This document shows positions 1 to 6,940 of a stretch of 10,758 nt of DNA, piece by piece; the first letter of the stretch is position 1, and the number at the start of each line of letters is the position of its first letter. The stretch is from JTS-RE37 sp041743425 (lineage in GTDB: Bacteria > Bacteroidota > Bacteroidia > Flavobacteriales > Flavobacteriaceae), in NCBI GenBank assembly GCA_041743425.1, contig JBGTMS010000153.1, positions 1-10,758 on the forward strand, written 5' to 3'. The position numbers and the translations under genes are program-made. A model generated the notes under the pieces. That model did not search any database. It had not been told where the DNA came from and saw only the letters and a list, made by a program, of their open reading frames with translations.

Positions 1-37
1 CCAAGGAAAAAAAACACGAATATTAGCCGCGCAAAAG

Positions 38-68
38 TTTTCATAATTAATTGGTTTGTATAAATTTG
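38..68 (+). promoter_or_regulatory. Candidate flavobacterial promoter for the PorP/SprF-SPOR gene
   Basis: Positions 61-68 read TAAATTTG, an exact match to the Bacteroidota -7 element TAnnTTTG. A TTTT stretch at 38-41 lies 19 bases upstream, the usual distance, but is only a partial match to the -33 TTTG/TTG element. The implied transcript would start near 75 and leave a leader of about 60 bases. The rest of 1-134 is AT-rich and shows no other gene or RNA that I can recognise. This is inferred from sequence pattern alone. Confidence 0.45.
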
Positions 69-134
69 TCGTCCTGCTATATTTTAACTCCAAAAGGTTT
101 AAAATAGTATATTCAGCAAAGGTTTTAATCCATT

Positions 135-1730
135 ATGATACAGCGCCTTCTTGTCACAATCATGGTATTGTTGAGCCTAACATTAGAAGCACAAGAGGTG
201 ATACTTCCGCCTGACTTCAGACAGCATAACCTTACCGAATACAATTCAAGTCTCCTCAGTCCGGTCTTTTCCTCTGACCGGAACAATCCGCAGTCGGTAG
301 CTTTATGGACGCGCTGGCAGTGGCAATCCATAGATGCTGATCCTACGACGCTATTTCTCAATTATACAAGGCGATTAAATGAGGAATCAACGGCCGCGGC
401 GGGCTACTTTCAGCATAATACGGGGTCTTTCCTCATGACGGGTGGAATCCTTAACTACGCCTACACCCTCGAATTGAAATCGGATGCCCAAATTGCGTTC
501 GGATTAAATATTTTGGGGTACTCCAAAACACTGGCCGATGAACGCTTTCAGCCCGATCCTAATGTGGGATTGCCGCCGCTTGACGATTCCAGCAGCTTTA
601 TCATGCAGCTCGCTCCGGCCCTTAGATTTAAGATCAATAAGTTTAGTATTGGTATTTCTGCCGAGAATCTCATCGATTATAATTTTTCAACCAGTGAAAA
701 GGAAACCCAGCCCACCATGAAAACCTACATCGGAATGGCGAGTTACGCGATTCCTATTTCTTCCAATGCTGAACTTCAGCCTACAGTATATCTCAAAACG
801 ATTCCGGAATTTGACAATCAGATTGGGTTCAGCGCGCTTTATACTACCCCAAAATACTGGTTGCAGGGAGGGTATAACAATTTTTACGGATTTTCCGGTG
901 GAGCCGGCGGCAGGTTTTTTAAAAGACTTTCAATAGGAGCTCTGATGGAATTCGGCGCGGATGCTTCCCTGGATGGGCTGGATCCTTCAATAGAGTTAGT
1001 AACGGCCTATAAACTAGGGTCCACAGGGGAGGAGGAGCCGGTAGAGGCTGTAACTGAAAAAGAGCAGGAGTTAGTGCCCGAAGAACAGGATGAAGATGCA
1101 CCAACTGAAGAAATAGCCGAACCTGAGATGACACCGCAGGAAATCAGGGCAGCACAGCGGGCTAAGAAGTTGCAGGAAAGGGAAGATGCAAAACGATTGG
1201 TGCAACAGGCCCGTGATTCAGTAGCGGCAGCCAAAGAAACCGATTACAGGGAATCAGAGGCCATAGAACAACAGAGGCTTTTAGACTCCATTGCTGCCGT
1301 CAAACGGGAAGAAGCCATTGCGGCAAGGGAAAAGGCACAAGATTCCGTGAACCGGATCAAAGCCAAAATTGTTCCCGATACAACTATGGTAAAAGATCAG
1401 GTTGCAGATACGGTTATCGTGAAGGAGGAAGTTGCCGTACAGCCAAGGAAAGGGGAGAAGTATGAGGAAACAAAGACAGTAGATGGATTGCAGCCGGGAT
1501 ACTATCTTATTGCAAACGTATTTGCCACGAAGAATTACTTTGATAAATTTATGAAGACGCTTACCGCCAAGGGGCTTCAGCCGAAATCCTTCTTCCGGAG
1601 TAAGAATAATTTGAATTACGTCTACCTTGAGAGATACAATACCCTTACGGAGGCCCGCAATGCCATTGACAATAAATTAGGAGGGAAATATCCGGACCAG
1701 GTCTGGATTTTCAGGGTGGTAGGAAAATAG
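135..1730 (+). CDS. PorP/SprF family outer-membrane barrel protein with C-terminal SPOR domain
   Basis: The 531-residue product starts with a Sec signal peptide (about 1-20: basic start, hydrophobic core, cut near LEAQ). Residues about 22-297 alternate polar and aromatic/glycine-rich strands, as in PorP/SprF outer-membrane barrels associated with type IX secretion. Typical family members are about 300 residues and stop there. This one continues with an acidic stretch (298-335), a charged helical region with recurring DSVAAAK-like units (about 333-412), and a SPOR-like domain (about 454-531, from GYYLIANVF to DQVWIFRV). SPOR domains bind peptidoglycan lacking stem peptides, so the protein could tie an outer-membrane barrel to the cell wall. 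The ATG at 135 is chosen because it begins the signal peptide. A large adhesin gene often precedes porP-like genes, but the upstream region lies outside the window. The family call is strong; the exact role in secretion or gliding is not shown. Confidence 0.82.
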   Translation: MIQRLLVTIMVLLSLTLEAQEVILPPDFRQHNLTEYNSSLLSPVFSSDRNNPQSVALWTRWQWQSIDADPTTLFLNYTRRLNEESTAAAGYFQHNTGSFLMTGGILNYAYTLELKSDAQIAFGLNILGYSKTLADERFQPDPNVGLPPLDDSSSFIMQLAPALRFKINKFSIGISAENLIDYNFSTSEKETQPTMKTYIGMASYAIPISSNAELQPTVYLKTIPEFDNQIGFSALYTTPKYWLQGGYNNFYGFSGGAGGRFFKRLSIGALMEFGADASLDGLDPSIELVTAYKLGSTGEEEPVEAVTEKEQELVPEEQDEDAPTEEIAEPEMTPQEIRAAQRAKKLQEREDAKRLVQQARDSVAAAKETDYRESEAIEQQRLLDSIAAVKREEAIAAREKAQDSVNRIKAKIVPDTTMVKDQVADTVIVKEEVAVQPRKGEKYEETKTVDGLQPGYYLIANVFATKNYFDKFMKTLTAKGLQPKSFFRSKNNLNYVYLERYNTLTEARNAIDNKLGGKYPDQVWIFRVVGK

Positions 1731-1732
1731 TA

Positions 1733-2329
1733 TCAGGCTTTGAGTTCCTTTCGAACCAGCAATTCTATGTAGGCCACGGTATTAAGCAGGTACTTTCTGT
1801 CTTGCGTCATGGTTGACATGGCTACTGCACCCTGCAACATAGTATATAATTGTTTTGCGAACTGCAATGGAGTTACAGGCAACTTCAATTCATTGTTGTG
1901 AACTCCCTTTTCAAGTACTGCTGCGATTTTACCTTCCAGAGTTCGGATCATCTCCCTGGCTGCTGCCGACAAAATGGGCAGATTGTCACGGCTATCAATG
2001 GCGGTATTCAGGATTGGACATCCCCCCAACGGAGCAATGAATTCGTCATAATGCCTGAAGAAATCGGTTAGAACATACAATTTTTCAAGTGCCGTACCCG
2101 GACTTTCCAGTTTTTCACTGACAGCCTCTAAAAGGAGTTTGCTATGATATTCAAAGGCAGCCATTGCGAGTGCCTCCTTATTCTCGAAATTGCCATATAA
2201 GGCCCCTTTTGTGAGCCCGGTAGCCGCGGTCAGGTCGCTCATGCTGGTACCGGCATAACCATGTCTGTTAAAAACCGGGGCGATTTTCTCAATGATGAAT
2301 GCTTTGGTTCTTTCGGCTTTGGTTGGCAT
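1733..2329 (-). CDS. TetR/AcrR family transcriptional regulator
   Basis: The 198-residue protein has the usual TetR length and layout. Residues about 8-55 form the DNA-binding domain: helix 1 (RTKAFIIEKIAPVF), NRHGYAGTSM, then the helix-turn-helix SDLTAATGLTKGALYGNFENK. The C-terminal ligand-binding and dimerisation region follows, with a GGCPILNTAIDSRD segment near 102-115 like that of many TetR proteins of the small-molecule-responsive group. It would be a cytoplasmic repressor that releases DNA on binding a ligand. It is codirectional with clpB but separated from it by a terminator, so it is probably transcribed alone. Its stop is only 2 bases from the stop of the converging porP-like gene. 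No efflux pump or enzyme gene is adjacent to suggest a ligand. The family is certain; the target is unknown. Confidence 0.9.
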   Translation of the reverse strand: MPTKAERTKAFIIEKIAPVFNRHGYAGTSMSDLTAATGLTKGALYGNFENKEALAMAAFEYHSKLLLEAVSEKLESPGTALEKLYVLTDFFRHYDEFIAPLGGCPILNTAIDSRDNLPILSAAAREMIRTLEGKIAAVLEKGVHNNELKLPVTPLQFAKQLYTMLQGAVAMSTMTQDRKYLLNTVAYIELLVRKELKA

Positions 2330-2338
2330 TATGAAGCT

Positions 2339-2360
2339 ATTTTATACGAATATAGAAAAT
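2339..2360. promoter_or_regulatory. Imperfect palindrome upstream of tetR, possible autoregulatory operator
   Basis: The 22-base segment has the form ATTTT-N-TA-N6-TA-N-AAAAT, with 7 of 11 positions matching between half-sites. It begins 9 bases upstream of the TetR start codon, where the promoter and leader should lie. TetR proteins commonly repress their own gene by binding such a palindrome. The region is AT-rich, so chance symmetry is quite possible. Confidence 0.25.
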
Positions 2361-2388
2361 CTATTACCTGTCAGGATTATATATTAAT

Positions 2389-2420
2389 AAAAAAACGTTC
2401 CCGAAAAAGATCGGGAACGT
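2389..2420 (-). terminator. Rho-independent terminator of clpB
   Basis: A perfect 10-base-pair stem (2395-2404 paired with 2411-2420, arm ACGTTCCCGA) closes a 6-base loop. Read on the minus strand it begins 25 bases after the clpB stop and runs into a T tract complementary to the A run at 2389-2395. This is the clearest terminator in the window. It separates clpB from the codirectional tetR downstream. Confidence 0.88.
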
Positions 2421-2444
2421 GGCATGCTCAGGAGCTGTAGATCC

Positions 2445-5045
2445 TTACTTTACAAGCTCACTTTGATTCCTGAATACTAACCCCTCATCAAAAGAATCTA
2501 TCAGAACTATACTTTCCGACTTTACCGTACCAGCTAATAATTCTCTCGACAATTCATTAAGGATTTCTTTCTGAATGATGCGCTTTATTGGTCTGGCACC
2601 ATATTGTGGATCATAACCTTTTTCCGTAAGGAAGGCGATTGCCTCATCCGTCGCGTCAATTACAATATGTTGCTTCGCGAGCAATTTCTTTAACTGTTCC
2701 AACTGTAGCCGTACGATGGCGGTAATATCCTCTTTATTGAGCGGGGTAAACATGATGATATCATCAATCCGGTTGAGAAACTCAGGTCGAATTGTCTTTC
2801 TGAGCAATCCGAGTACTTCTACCCTTGCAGTTTCCGTAGCACTGTAGATATCCGAACTATCCTCAAAGTGTTCCTGGATGATATGACTTCCCAAATTGCT
2901 GGTCATTATGATAATCGTATTCTTGAAATCTGCAACCCTGCCTTTGTTATCAGTAAGTCTCCCTTCATCAAGCACCTGCAGTAACAGATTGAAAGTATCA
3001 TGATGGGCCTTTTCTATCTCATCCAGCAGCACCACTGAATATGGCCTGCGTCTGACGGCCTCAGTCAGTTGCCCGCCTTCGTCATATCCGACATAACCCG
3101 GAGGAGCTCCCACAAGCCTGCTTATCGAATGACGCTCCTGGTATTCACTCATATCAATGCGAGTCATTGCATTTTCATCATCAAAGAGATAAGAGGCAAG
3201 CGTTTTGGCCAATTCAGTTTTCCCAACTCCGGTACTTCCCAAGAATAAAAAGGATCCTATGGGTCGTTTGGCATCCTGCAAGCCTGCCCTGTTGCGTCGG
3301 ATGGCGTCAGAGACAGCAGCGATGGCTTCATTTTGACCAATAACCCTTTTGTGCAGGACGGTTTCAAGATTCAGAAGTTTCTCACGCTCGCTTTGAAGCA
3401 TTTTTGTTACAGGGATACCTGTCCATTTTGCGACCACTTCAGCTATATCTTCGGAAGTCACTTCTTCTTTGATCAAAGTGCCTTTGTGCTGCTGCTCGGA
3501 AAGCTCCTTTTGAAGGAGCTCAAGATGTGCCTGGGATTCTTTTATTTTACCATACCGCAACTCGGCAACCTTTCCATACTCCCCGTTCCGTTCAGCACGT
3601 TCAGCCTCCAGTGTATAGTTGTGAATTTCCTGCTTCGTCTTCTGAATAGAATCGACGACCGATTTTTCACTTTCCCATTGTGCAAAGATTTCATTCCTCT
3701 CTTCGCGAACATTTGCAAGGTCTACATTGAGCGAACCGAGACGGGCTTTATCATCTTCCCTTTTTATTGCGGCAATTTCAATTTCCAATTGTGTGATTCT
3801 ACGATCCAGGACATCCAGCTCTTCCGGTTTTGAGTTGATCTCCATGCGGAGTTTGGCTGCTGCCTCGTCCATAAGATCGATGGCTTTATCCGGCAAGAAG
3901 CGGTTGGTGATATAGCGTTGTGAAAGCTCAACTGCAGCAATTACGGCTTCATCCTTGATCCGCACCTTGTGATGCTCTTCATATTTTTCCTTAATGCCCC
4001 GAAGGATGGAAATGGCACTTTCCGTATCCGGCTCATCTACCATCACTTTCTGGAACCTTCTTTCAAGGGCCTTGTCTTTTTCAAAATATTTCTGATATTC
4101 ATCTAATGTGGTTGCACCTATTGCTCTCAGTTCTCCCCGCGCCAGAGCCGGTTTCAAGATATTTGCCGCATCCATAGCCCCCTGACCGCCTCCGGCGCCC
4201 ACCAGGGTATGTATTTCATCAATGAACAACACGATGGCTCCATCCGAGGTAGTGACTTCCTTGATAACAGCTTTCAGGCGTTCCTCAAACTCTCCTTTGT
4301 ACTTTGCTCCGGCAATAAGCGCCCCCATATCGAGAGAATAGATAATCTTTTCCTTGAGATTCTCCGGAACGTCCCCTTGGATGATCCTATGGGCAAGGCC
4401 CTCGGCAATTGCTGTTTTTCCGGTACCCGGTTCGCCAACCAGCATTGGGTTATTTTTGGTCCTTCTGGATAAAATCTGAAGGATCCTTCGAATTTCCTCA
4501 TCCCGGCCGATAACCGGATCAAGTTTTCCACTGTCAGCCAATTCATTTAGATTCCTGGCATATTTGGAAAGAGAATTATAGGTCTCTTCCGCACTGTGTG
4601 ATGTCACTTTCCCCCCTTTCCGCAGTTCTTCTATGGCCAGTTTCAACTCTTTCTCACTAACCCCCTGGTCCTTTAATATTTGCGAAATCTTACTTTTGGA
4701 TTTAAAAATAGCCATCAGCAGATGTTCAATGGAAACATACTCATCCTCCATTTTTTTGGCAATGGTATTGGCCTCATTAAGGGTGCGTCCAGTTTCTGCT
4801 GAAATCATGGTATCCCCGCCCGAAACTTTGGGATAGCGTTCCAGTTCTTTTTCCAGAATCTGGCTGACCATTGCAATATTGACCTGCAATTTCTTTAGTA
4901 TAAAAGGCAATACATTGTCATCAATCTCTAAAATGGCTTTGAAGAGATGTTCGTTCTCCACTTGCTGATTATCCAGGCCATGGGCAACTTGTTGGGCCTG
5001 TTGAATCGCCTCCTGAGATTTGATCGTAAAATTATTTATATTCAT
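2445..5045 (-). CDS. clpB: ATP-dependent chaperone ClpB (Hsp100 disaggregase)
   Basis: The 866-residue product is a full-length ClpB, which with DnaK/DnaJ/GrpE pulls polypeptides out of aggregates in the cytoplasm. Visible in order: the N-terminal Clp repeat domain (1-145); the first AAA+ module with Walker A GEPGTGKT (204-211), pore loop AKYKG (Tyr249) and Walker B LFIDE (to Glu277); the long coiled-coil middle domain (about 405-530) that is diagnostic of ClpB against ClpA or ClpC; then the second AAA+ module with Walker A GSTGVGKT (603-610), pore loop GYVG (650-653), Walker B VVLLDE (to Glu686) and the PEFLNRID arginine finger (Arg759). No ClpP-docking IGF/IGL loop is evident, consistent with a disaggregase rather than a protease partner. 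The start encodes the standard MNINNFTIKSQEA N-terminus. A GTG at codon 147 may be a second start. The gene is divergent from ytxJ and has its own terminator. Confidence 0.98.
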   Translation of the reverse strand: MNINNFTIKSQEAIQQAQQVAHGLDNQQVENEHLFKAILEIDDNVLPFILKKLQVNIAMVSQILEKELERYPKVSGGDTMISAETGRTLNEANTIAKKMEDEYVSIEHLLMAIFKSKSKISQILKDQGVSEKELKLAIEELRKGGKVTSHSAEETYNSLSKYARNLNELADSGKLDPVIGRDEEIRRILQILSRRTKNNPMLVGEPGTGKTAIAEGLAHRIIQGDVPENLKEKIIYSLDMGALIAGAKYKGEFEERLKAVIKEVTTSDGAIVLFIDEIHTLVGAGGGQGAMDAANILKPALARGELRAIGATTLDEYQKYFEKDKALERRFQKVMVDEPDTESAISILRGIKEKYEEHHKVRIKDEAVIAAVELSQRYITNRFLPDKAIDLMDEAAAKLRMEINSKPEELDVLDRRITQLEIEIAAIKREDDKARLGSLNVDLANVREERNEIFAQWESEKSVVDSIQKTKQEIHNYTLEAERAERNGEYGKVAELRYGKIKESQAHLELLQKELSEQQHKGTLIKEEVTSEDIAEVVAKWTGIPVTKMLQSEREKLLNLETVLHKRVIGQNEAIAAVSDAIRRNRAGLQDAKRPIGSFLFLGSTGVGKTELAKTLASYLFDDENAMTRIDMSEYQERHSISRLVGAPPGYVGYDEGGQLTEAVRRRPYSVVLLDEIEKAHHDTFNLLLQVLDEGRLTDNKGRVADFKNTIIIMTSNLGSHIIQEHFEDSSDIYSATETARVEVLGLLRKTIRPEFLNRIDDIIMFTPLNKEDITAIVRLQLEQLKKLLAKQHIVIDATDEAIAFLTEKGYDPQYGARPIKRIIQKEILNELSRELLAGTVKSESIVLIDSFDEGLVFRNQSELVK
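4605..4618 (-). promoter_or_regulatory. Candidate internal start (GTG, codon 147) for N-terminally shortened ClpB
   Basis: Codon 147 of clpB is GTG (4607-4605) and lies just after the N-terminal domain. On the minus strand it is preceded by AAGGGGGGAAA, an unusually purine- and G-rich run at Shine-Dalgarno-like distance. E. coli ClpB is known to initiate internally at Val149 (GTG), giving a shorter form without the N-domain. The matching position is visible here; use of the site is inference, and Bacteroidota rely little on Shine-Dalgarno pairing. Confidence 0.3.
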
Positions 5046-5084
5046 CTGTGTATCTTTGTTTTGGAATCGTACTTTATAAACCAG

Positions 5085-5121
5085 GTTTCAAGAATCTTAC
5101 CAATCTGAAACTTCCGACAAA
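5085..5121 (-). promoter_or_regulatory. Candidate clpB promoter with overlapping GTTTCA inverted repeat
   Basis: On the minus strand TTTG (5121-5118), an 18-base spacer and TAAGATTC (5099-5092) give a partial match to the Bacteroidota promoter pattern TTTG-N19-TAnnTTTG. An inverted repeat GTTTCA (5085-5090) / TGAAAC (5106-5111), with 15 bases between the arms, overlaps the spacer and -7 region. An operator placed there could block transcription. It is not the HrcA/CIRCE sequence. No convincing plus-strand promoter for ytxJ was found in the same spacer. Confidence 0.3.
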
Positions 5122-5203
5122 ATGTCTATATATCATTCAGAATATGCGACATAAAGTCAGCGGATCCAGTATAAATTAATAAACGAAGCAAACAAGCGGA
5201 AAA

Positions 5204-5599
5204 ATGGGTTTATTTGATGACATGTTTCGGAAAAAAAAGACCGAAGTTGAATCGCATAAAAAAGCGGGCATGTGGACACCCTTGGAAACCTCTGATCAGC
5301 TGGAGCGACTGCACGAATTATCGGTGGAGCGTCCTCAGCTCATCTTTAAGCATTCCACGCGCTGTGGCATCAGCAGGATGGTTATGAATCTTTTTCGTGA
5401 GCGTTACGAATTTCCGGAAAATGCGGCGGACCTGCATTACCTCGACATCTTTAATTACAGAGCTATATCTGATGAGGTGGCTAGAAAGTATGGAATTCCA
5501 CATCAGTCTCCCCAGCTTTTAGTAATTCGCAACAGGGATGTAATAGCTCACGATTCACATGGGGGCATCAATGAGATGAACCTATCCACCTACTTATAA
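5204..5599 (+). CDS. ytxJ: YtxJ/BrxC-like monothiol bacilliredoxin
   Basis: The 131-residue protein matches the YtxJ (BrxC) family, thioredoxin-fold proteins linked to bacillithiol, the low-molecular-weight thiol of Firmicutes and many Bacteroidota. They are thought to remove bacillithiol from S-bacillithiolated cytosolic proteins. Seen here: the β-strand and active site LIFKHSTRCGIS with a single Cys54 (Firmicutes versions read CPIS), and a cis-proline loop around SPQLL (Pro103). No second active-site cysteine is present, as expected for a monothiol mechanism. A lysine-rich N-terminal segment (1-20) precedes the fold and no signal peptide is seen. The start has an A-rich leader (AAGCGGAAAA) and no clear Shine-Dalgarno. 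It is divergent from clpB, so both sit in a stress context, though coregulation is not shown. Bacillithiol synthesis genes are not in the window. Confidence 0.85.
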   Translation: MGLFDDMFRKKKTEVESHKKAGMWTPLETSDQLERLHELSVERPQLIFKHSTRCGISRMVMNLFRERYEFPENAADLHYLDIFNYRAISDEVARKYGIPHQSPQLLVIRNRDVIAHDSHGGINEMNLSTYL

Positions 5600-5620
5600 A
5601 AAAACCCGGCTGTCGGGCCG
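5598..5620 (-). terminator. Probable terminator of the lipoprotein gene
   Basis: A short GC-rich hairpin can form from CCCG (5605-5608) and CGGG (5614-5617), or alternatively CGGC/GCCG (5607-5610 with 5617-5620). On the minus strand it is followed by a 7-base T tract (complement of 5598-5604) and lies just over 20 bases past the lipoprotein stop. The stem is short, and the T tract overlaps the end of the converging ytxJ. On the plus strand no T run follows. Confidence 0.5.
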
Positions 5621-5641
5621 AGTGTATCCTGAGGTTTGCGA

Positions 5642-6829
5642 TTATCTGAATTTCTGTTGTACCAGAATATTTTTAAGCCTTAGTTTCAGATCTTCTCCGG
5701 CATCATATACCATTTGTTCATTACTTGGGAAGGGAACGGCTCTGACGTTTAGATAGGCGATGAGATCATTGTCAAGTGCTCTCTTGTCACCATCGTAACT
5801 GGCATAAATATGTTGGAAAACAAATTCACTGCTCAGTGGATAAGAGTTCAGTTGCTGCCTGGTCTCCAAATCTGTATATCGTACGTTTCCTGTGACCTGC
5901 GCAGATTTATGCTGTGTAAACTGATAAAAGCTACAAGTGACAGTTTTAAAATTATCTACCTGTATTTTATTGCCCAGGCTGTCCTTCACCACATTTCCGT
6001 CATTGTCGTACAGATATTTATAGCCGTCCTTAATTTGCTTTTCCTTTACCAGTTGCTTTTCCTGAATTTGCTCCGGTGAAATAAGTATATCCTTGAAGGA
6101 AACTTCCATTTGATACTGGTATTTGATATTTTCTAAAGGATTTGTGTGGTATTGCGTCCACTGATCTTCCAGGCCATAGGTATTAAAATTTAATAATTCA
6201 TCGGCCAGTCTTTGCGGCAGAATTTTTTCTGTATCATTCACAACCTGAACTTTTACATAATCCAGCCCCTTGGCATAAGCTTCTTCCATTTTTTGTTTGG
6301 TATCAGCATATCCGGGGTTGATTTCGTTCAGATACTGGAAATCATCGTACGCCTTTCTGTAGTCATATTTCCCGGAAGCTTCCTTAAGGAGGTCGGATGC
6401 ATGGGCGTATAAATATTCCGATAGCCTGGTTTTTGCAAGTACAATATCATTGTCGTAATTGATAAAGCTAAAAATGGCATTCCGGTTCTCATCAAAAATT
6501 TGAAGAGGCAGGAGAGGACGAATACGCTCCTGAATATCTTTAAGCGTGGTATAAGTAGTATATATTGCTTCATAATTAGCCGGATTTCCATCCTTCTCCA
6601 GGAAGGCAATATGCTCTACTTCCCGAGCTGTATTTTTCTTGAAGGCCTCCTCAAGCAGTTGAATATAAGGCTGGTTATTTTTTTTGCTCTTATTATCTGC
6701 AATTTCATAGAGGGCCTTGTTAATGGCATTTGTGTAGTTGCCTGTATTGAGAGCCTCCTGGGTTTTTTTAACTCCTCCGCAGGCAAATACAAGAATCAAG
6801 GCAAAAATAGAAAGTAGTGATTTTTCCAT
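5642..6829 (-). CDS. Conserved lipoprotein with TPR-like helical N-terminal region
   Basis: The 395-residue product begins with a lipoprotein signal peptide ending in the lipobox VFAC, so Cys17 would be lipidated and the protein anchored in the envelope. No acidic Bacteroidota surface-export signal follows the cysteine (it reads CGGVKKTQ), which suggests a periplasm-facing position. Residues about 20-190 are predicted mostly helical, with TPR-like repeats; the clearest is about 155-189 (YDYRKAYDDFQYLNEINPGY). Residues about 230-395 look β-rich and include a lysine/glutamate-rich stretch (255-268). I do not recognise a named family or a catalytic motif. It lies 111 bases downstream of fahA on the same strand, but the gap shows neither a clear promoter nor a terminator, so readthrough from fahA cannot be excluded. 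Function unknown; a scaffold or envelope-assembly role would be a guess from the TPR architecture. Confidence 0.8.
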   Translation of the reverse strand: MEKSLLSIFALILVFACGGVKKTQEALNTGNYTNAINKALYEIADNKSKKNNQPYIQLLEEAFKKNTAREVEHIAFLEKDGNPANYEAIYTTYTTLKDIQERIRPLLPLQIFDENRNAIFSFINYDNDIVLAKTRLSEYLYAHASDLLKEASGKYDYRKAYDDFQYLNEINPGYADTKQKMEEAYAKGLDYVKVQVVNDTEKILPQRLADELLNFNTYGLEDQWTQYHTNPLENIKYQYQMEVSFKDILISPEQIQEKQLVKEKQIKDGYKYLYDNDGNVVKDSLGNKIQVDNFKTVTCSFYQFTQHKSAQVTGNVRYTDLETRQQLNSYPLSSEFVFQHIYASYDGDKRALDNDLIAYLNVRAVPFPSNEQMVYDAGEDLKLRLKNILVQQKFR

Positions 6830-6940
6830 GACGCAATATTAAGTGGTTTGGTATGGGAAGTCCAATAGCTGTGCCAAAAGACGCCACAACCATAACGAAA
6901 AACGGCGAAGTGTAGTATATTAACGGGGAATCGACTTATT

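Noticed and set aside
1691..1707. Near-palindrome TCCGGACC-A-GGTCTGGA
   Set aside because: It lies in the SPOR coding region with a one-base centre; it cannot form a useful RNA loop and is likely chance.
3333..3833. Plus-strand open frame of 166 codons
   Set aside because: It lies wholly antisense to clpB, whose frame is conserved throughout; composition is that of a shadow frame.
5086..5092. CTTGAAA on the minus strand upstream of clpB, resembling a sigma-32 -35 box
   Set aside because: No CCCCAT-like -10 follows at the right distance, and RpoH is not expected in Bacteroidota. It is also part of the inverted repeat arm.
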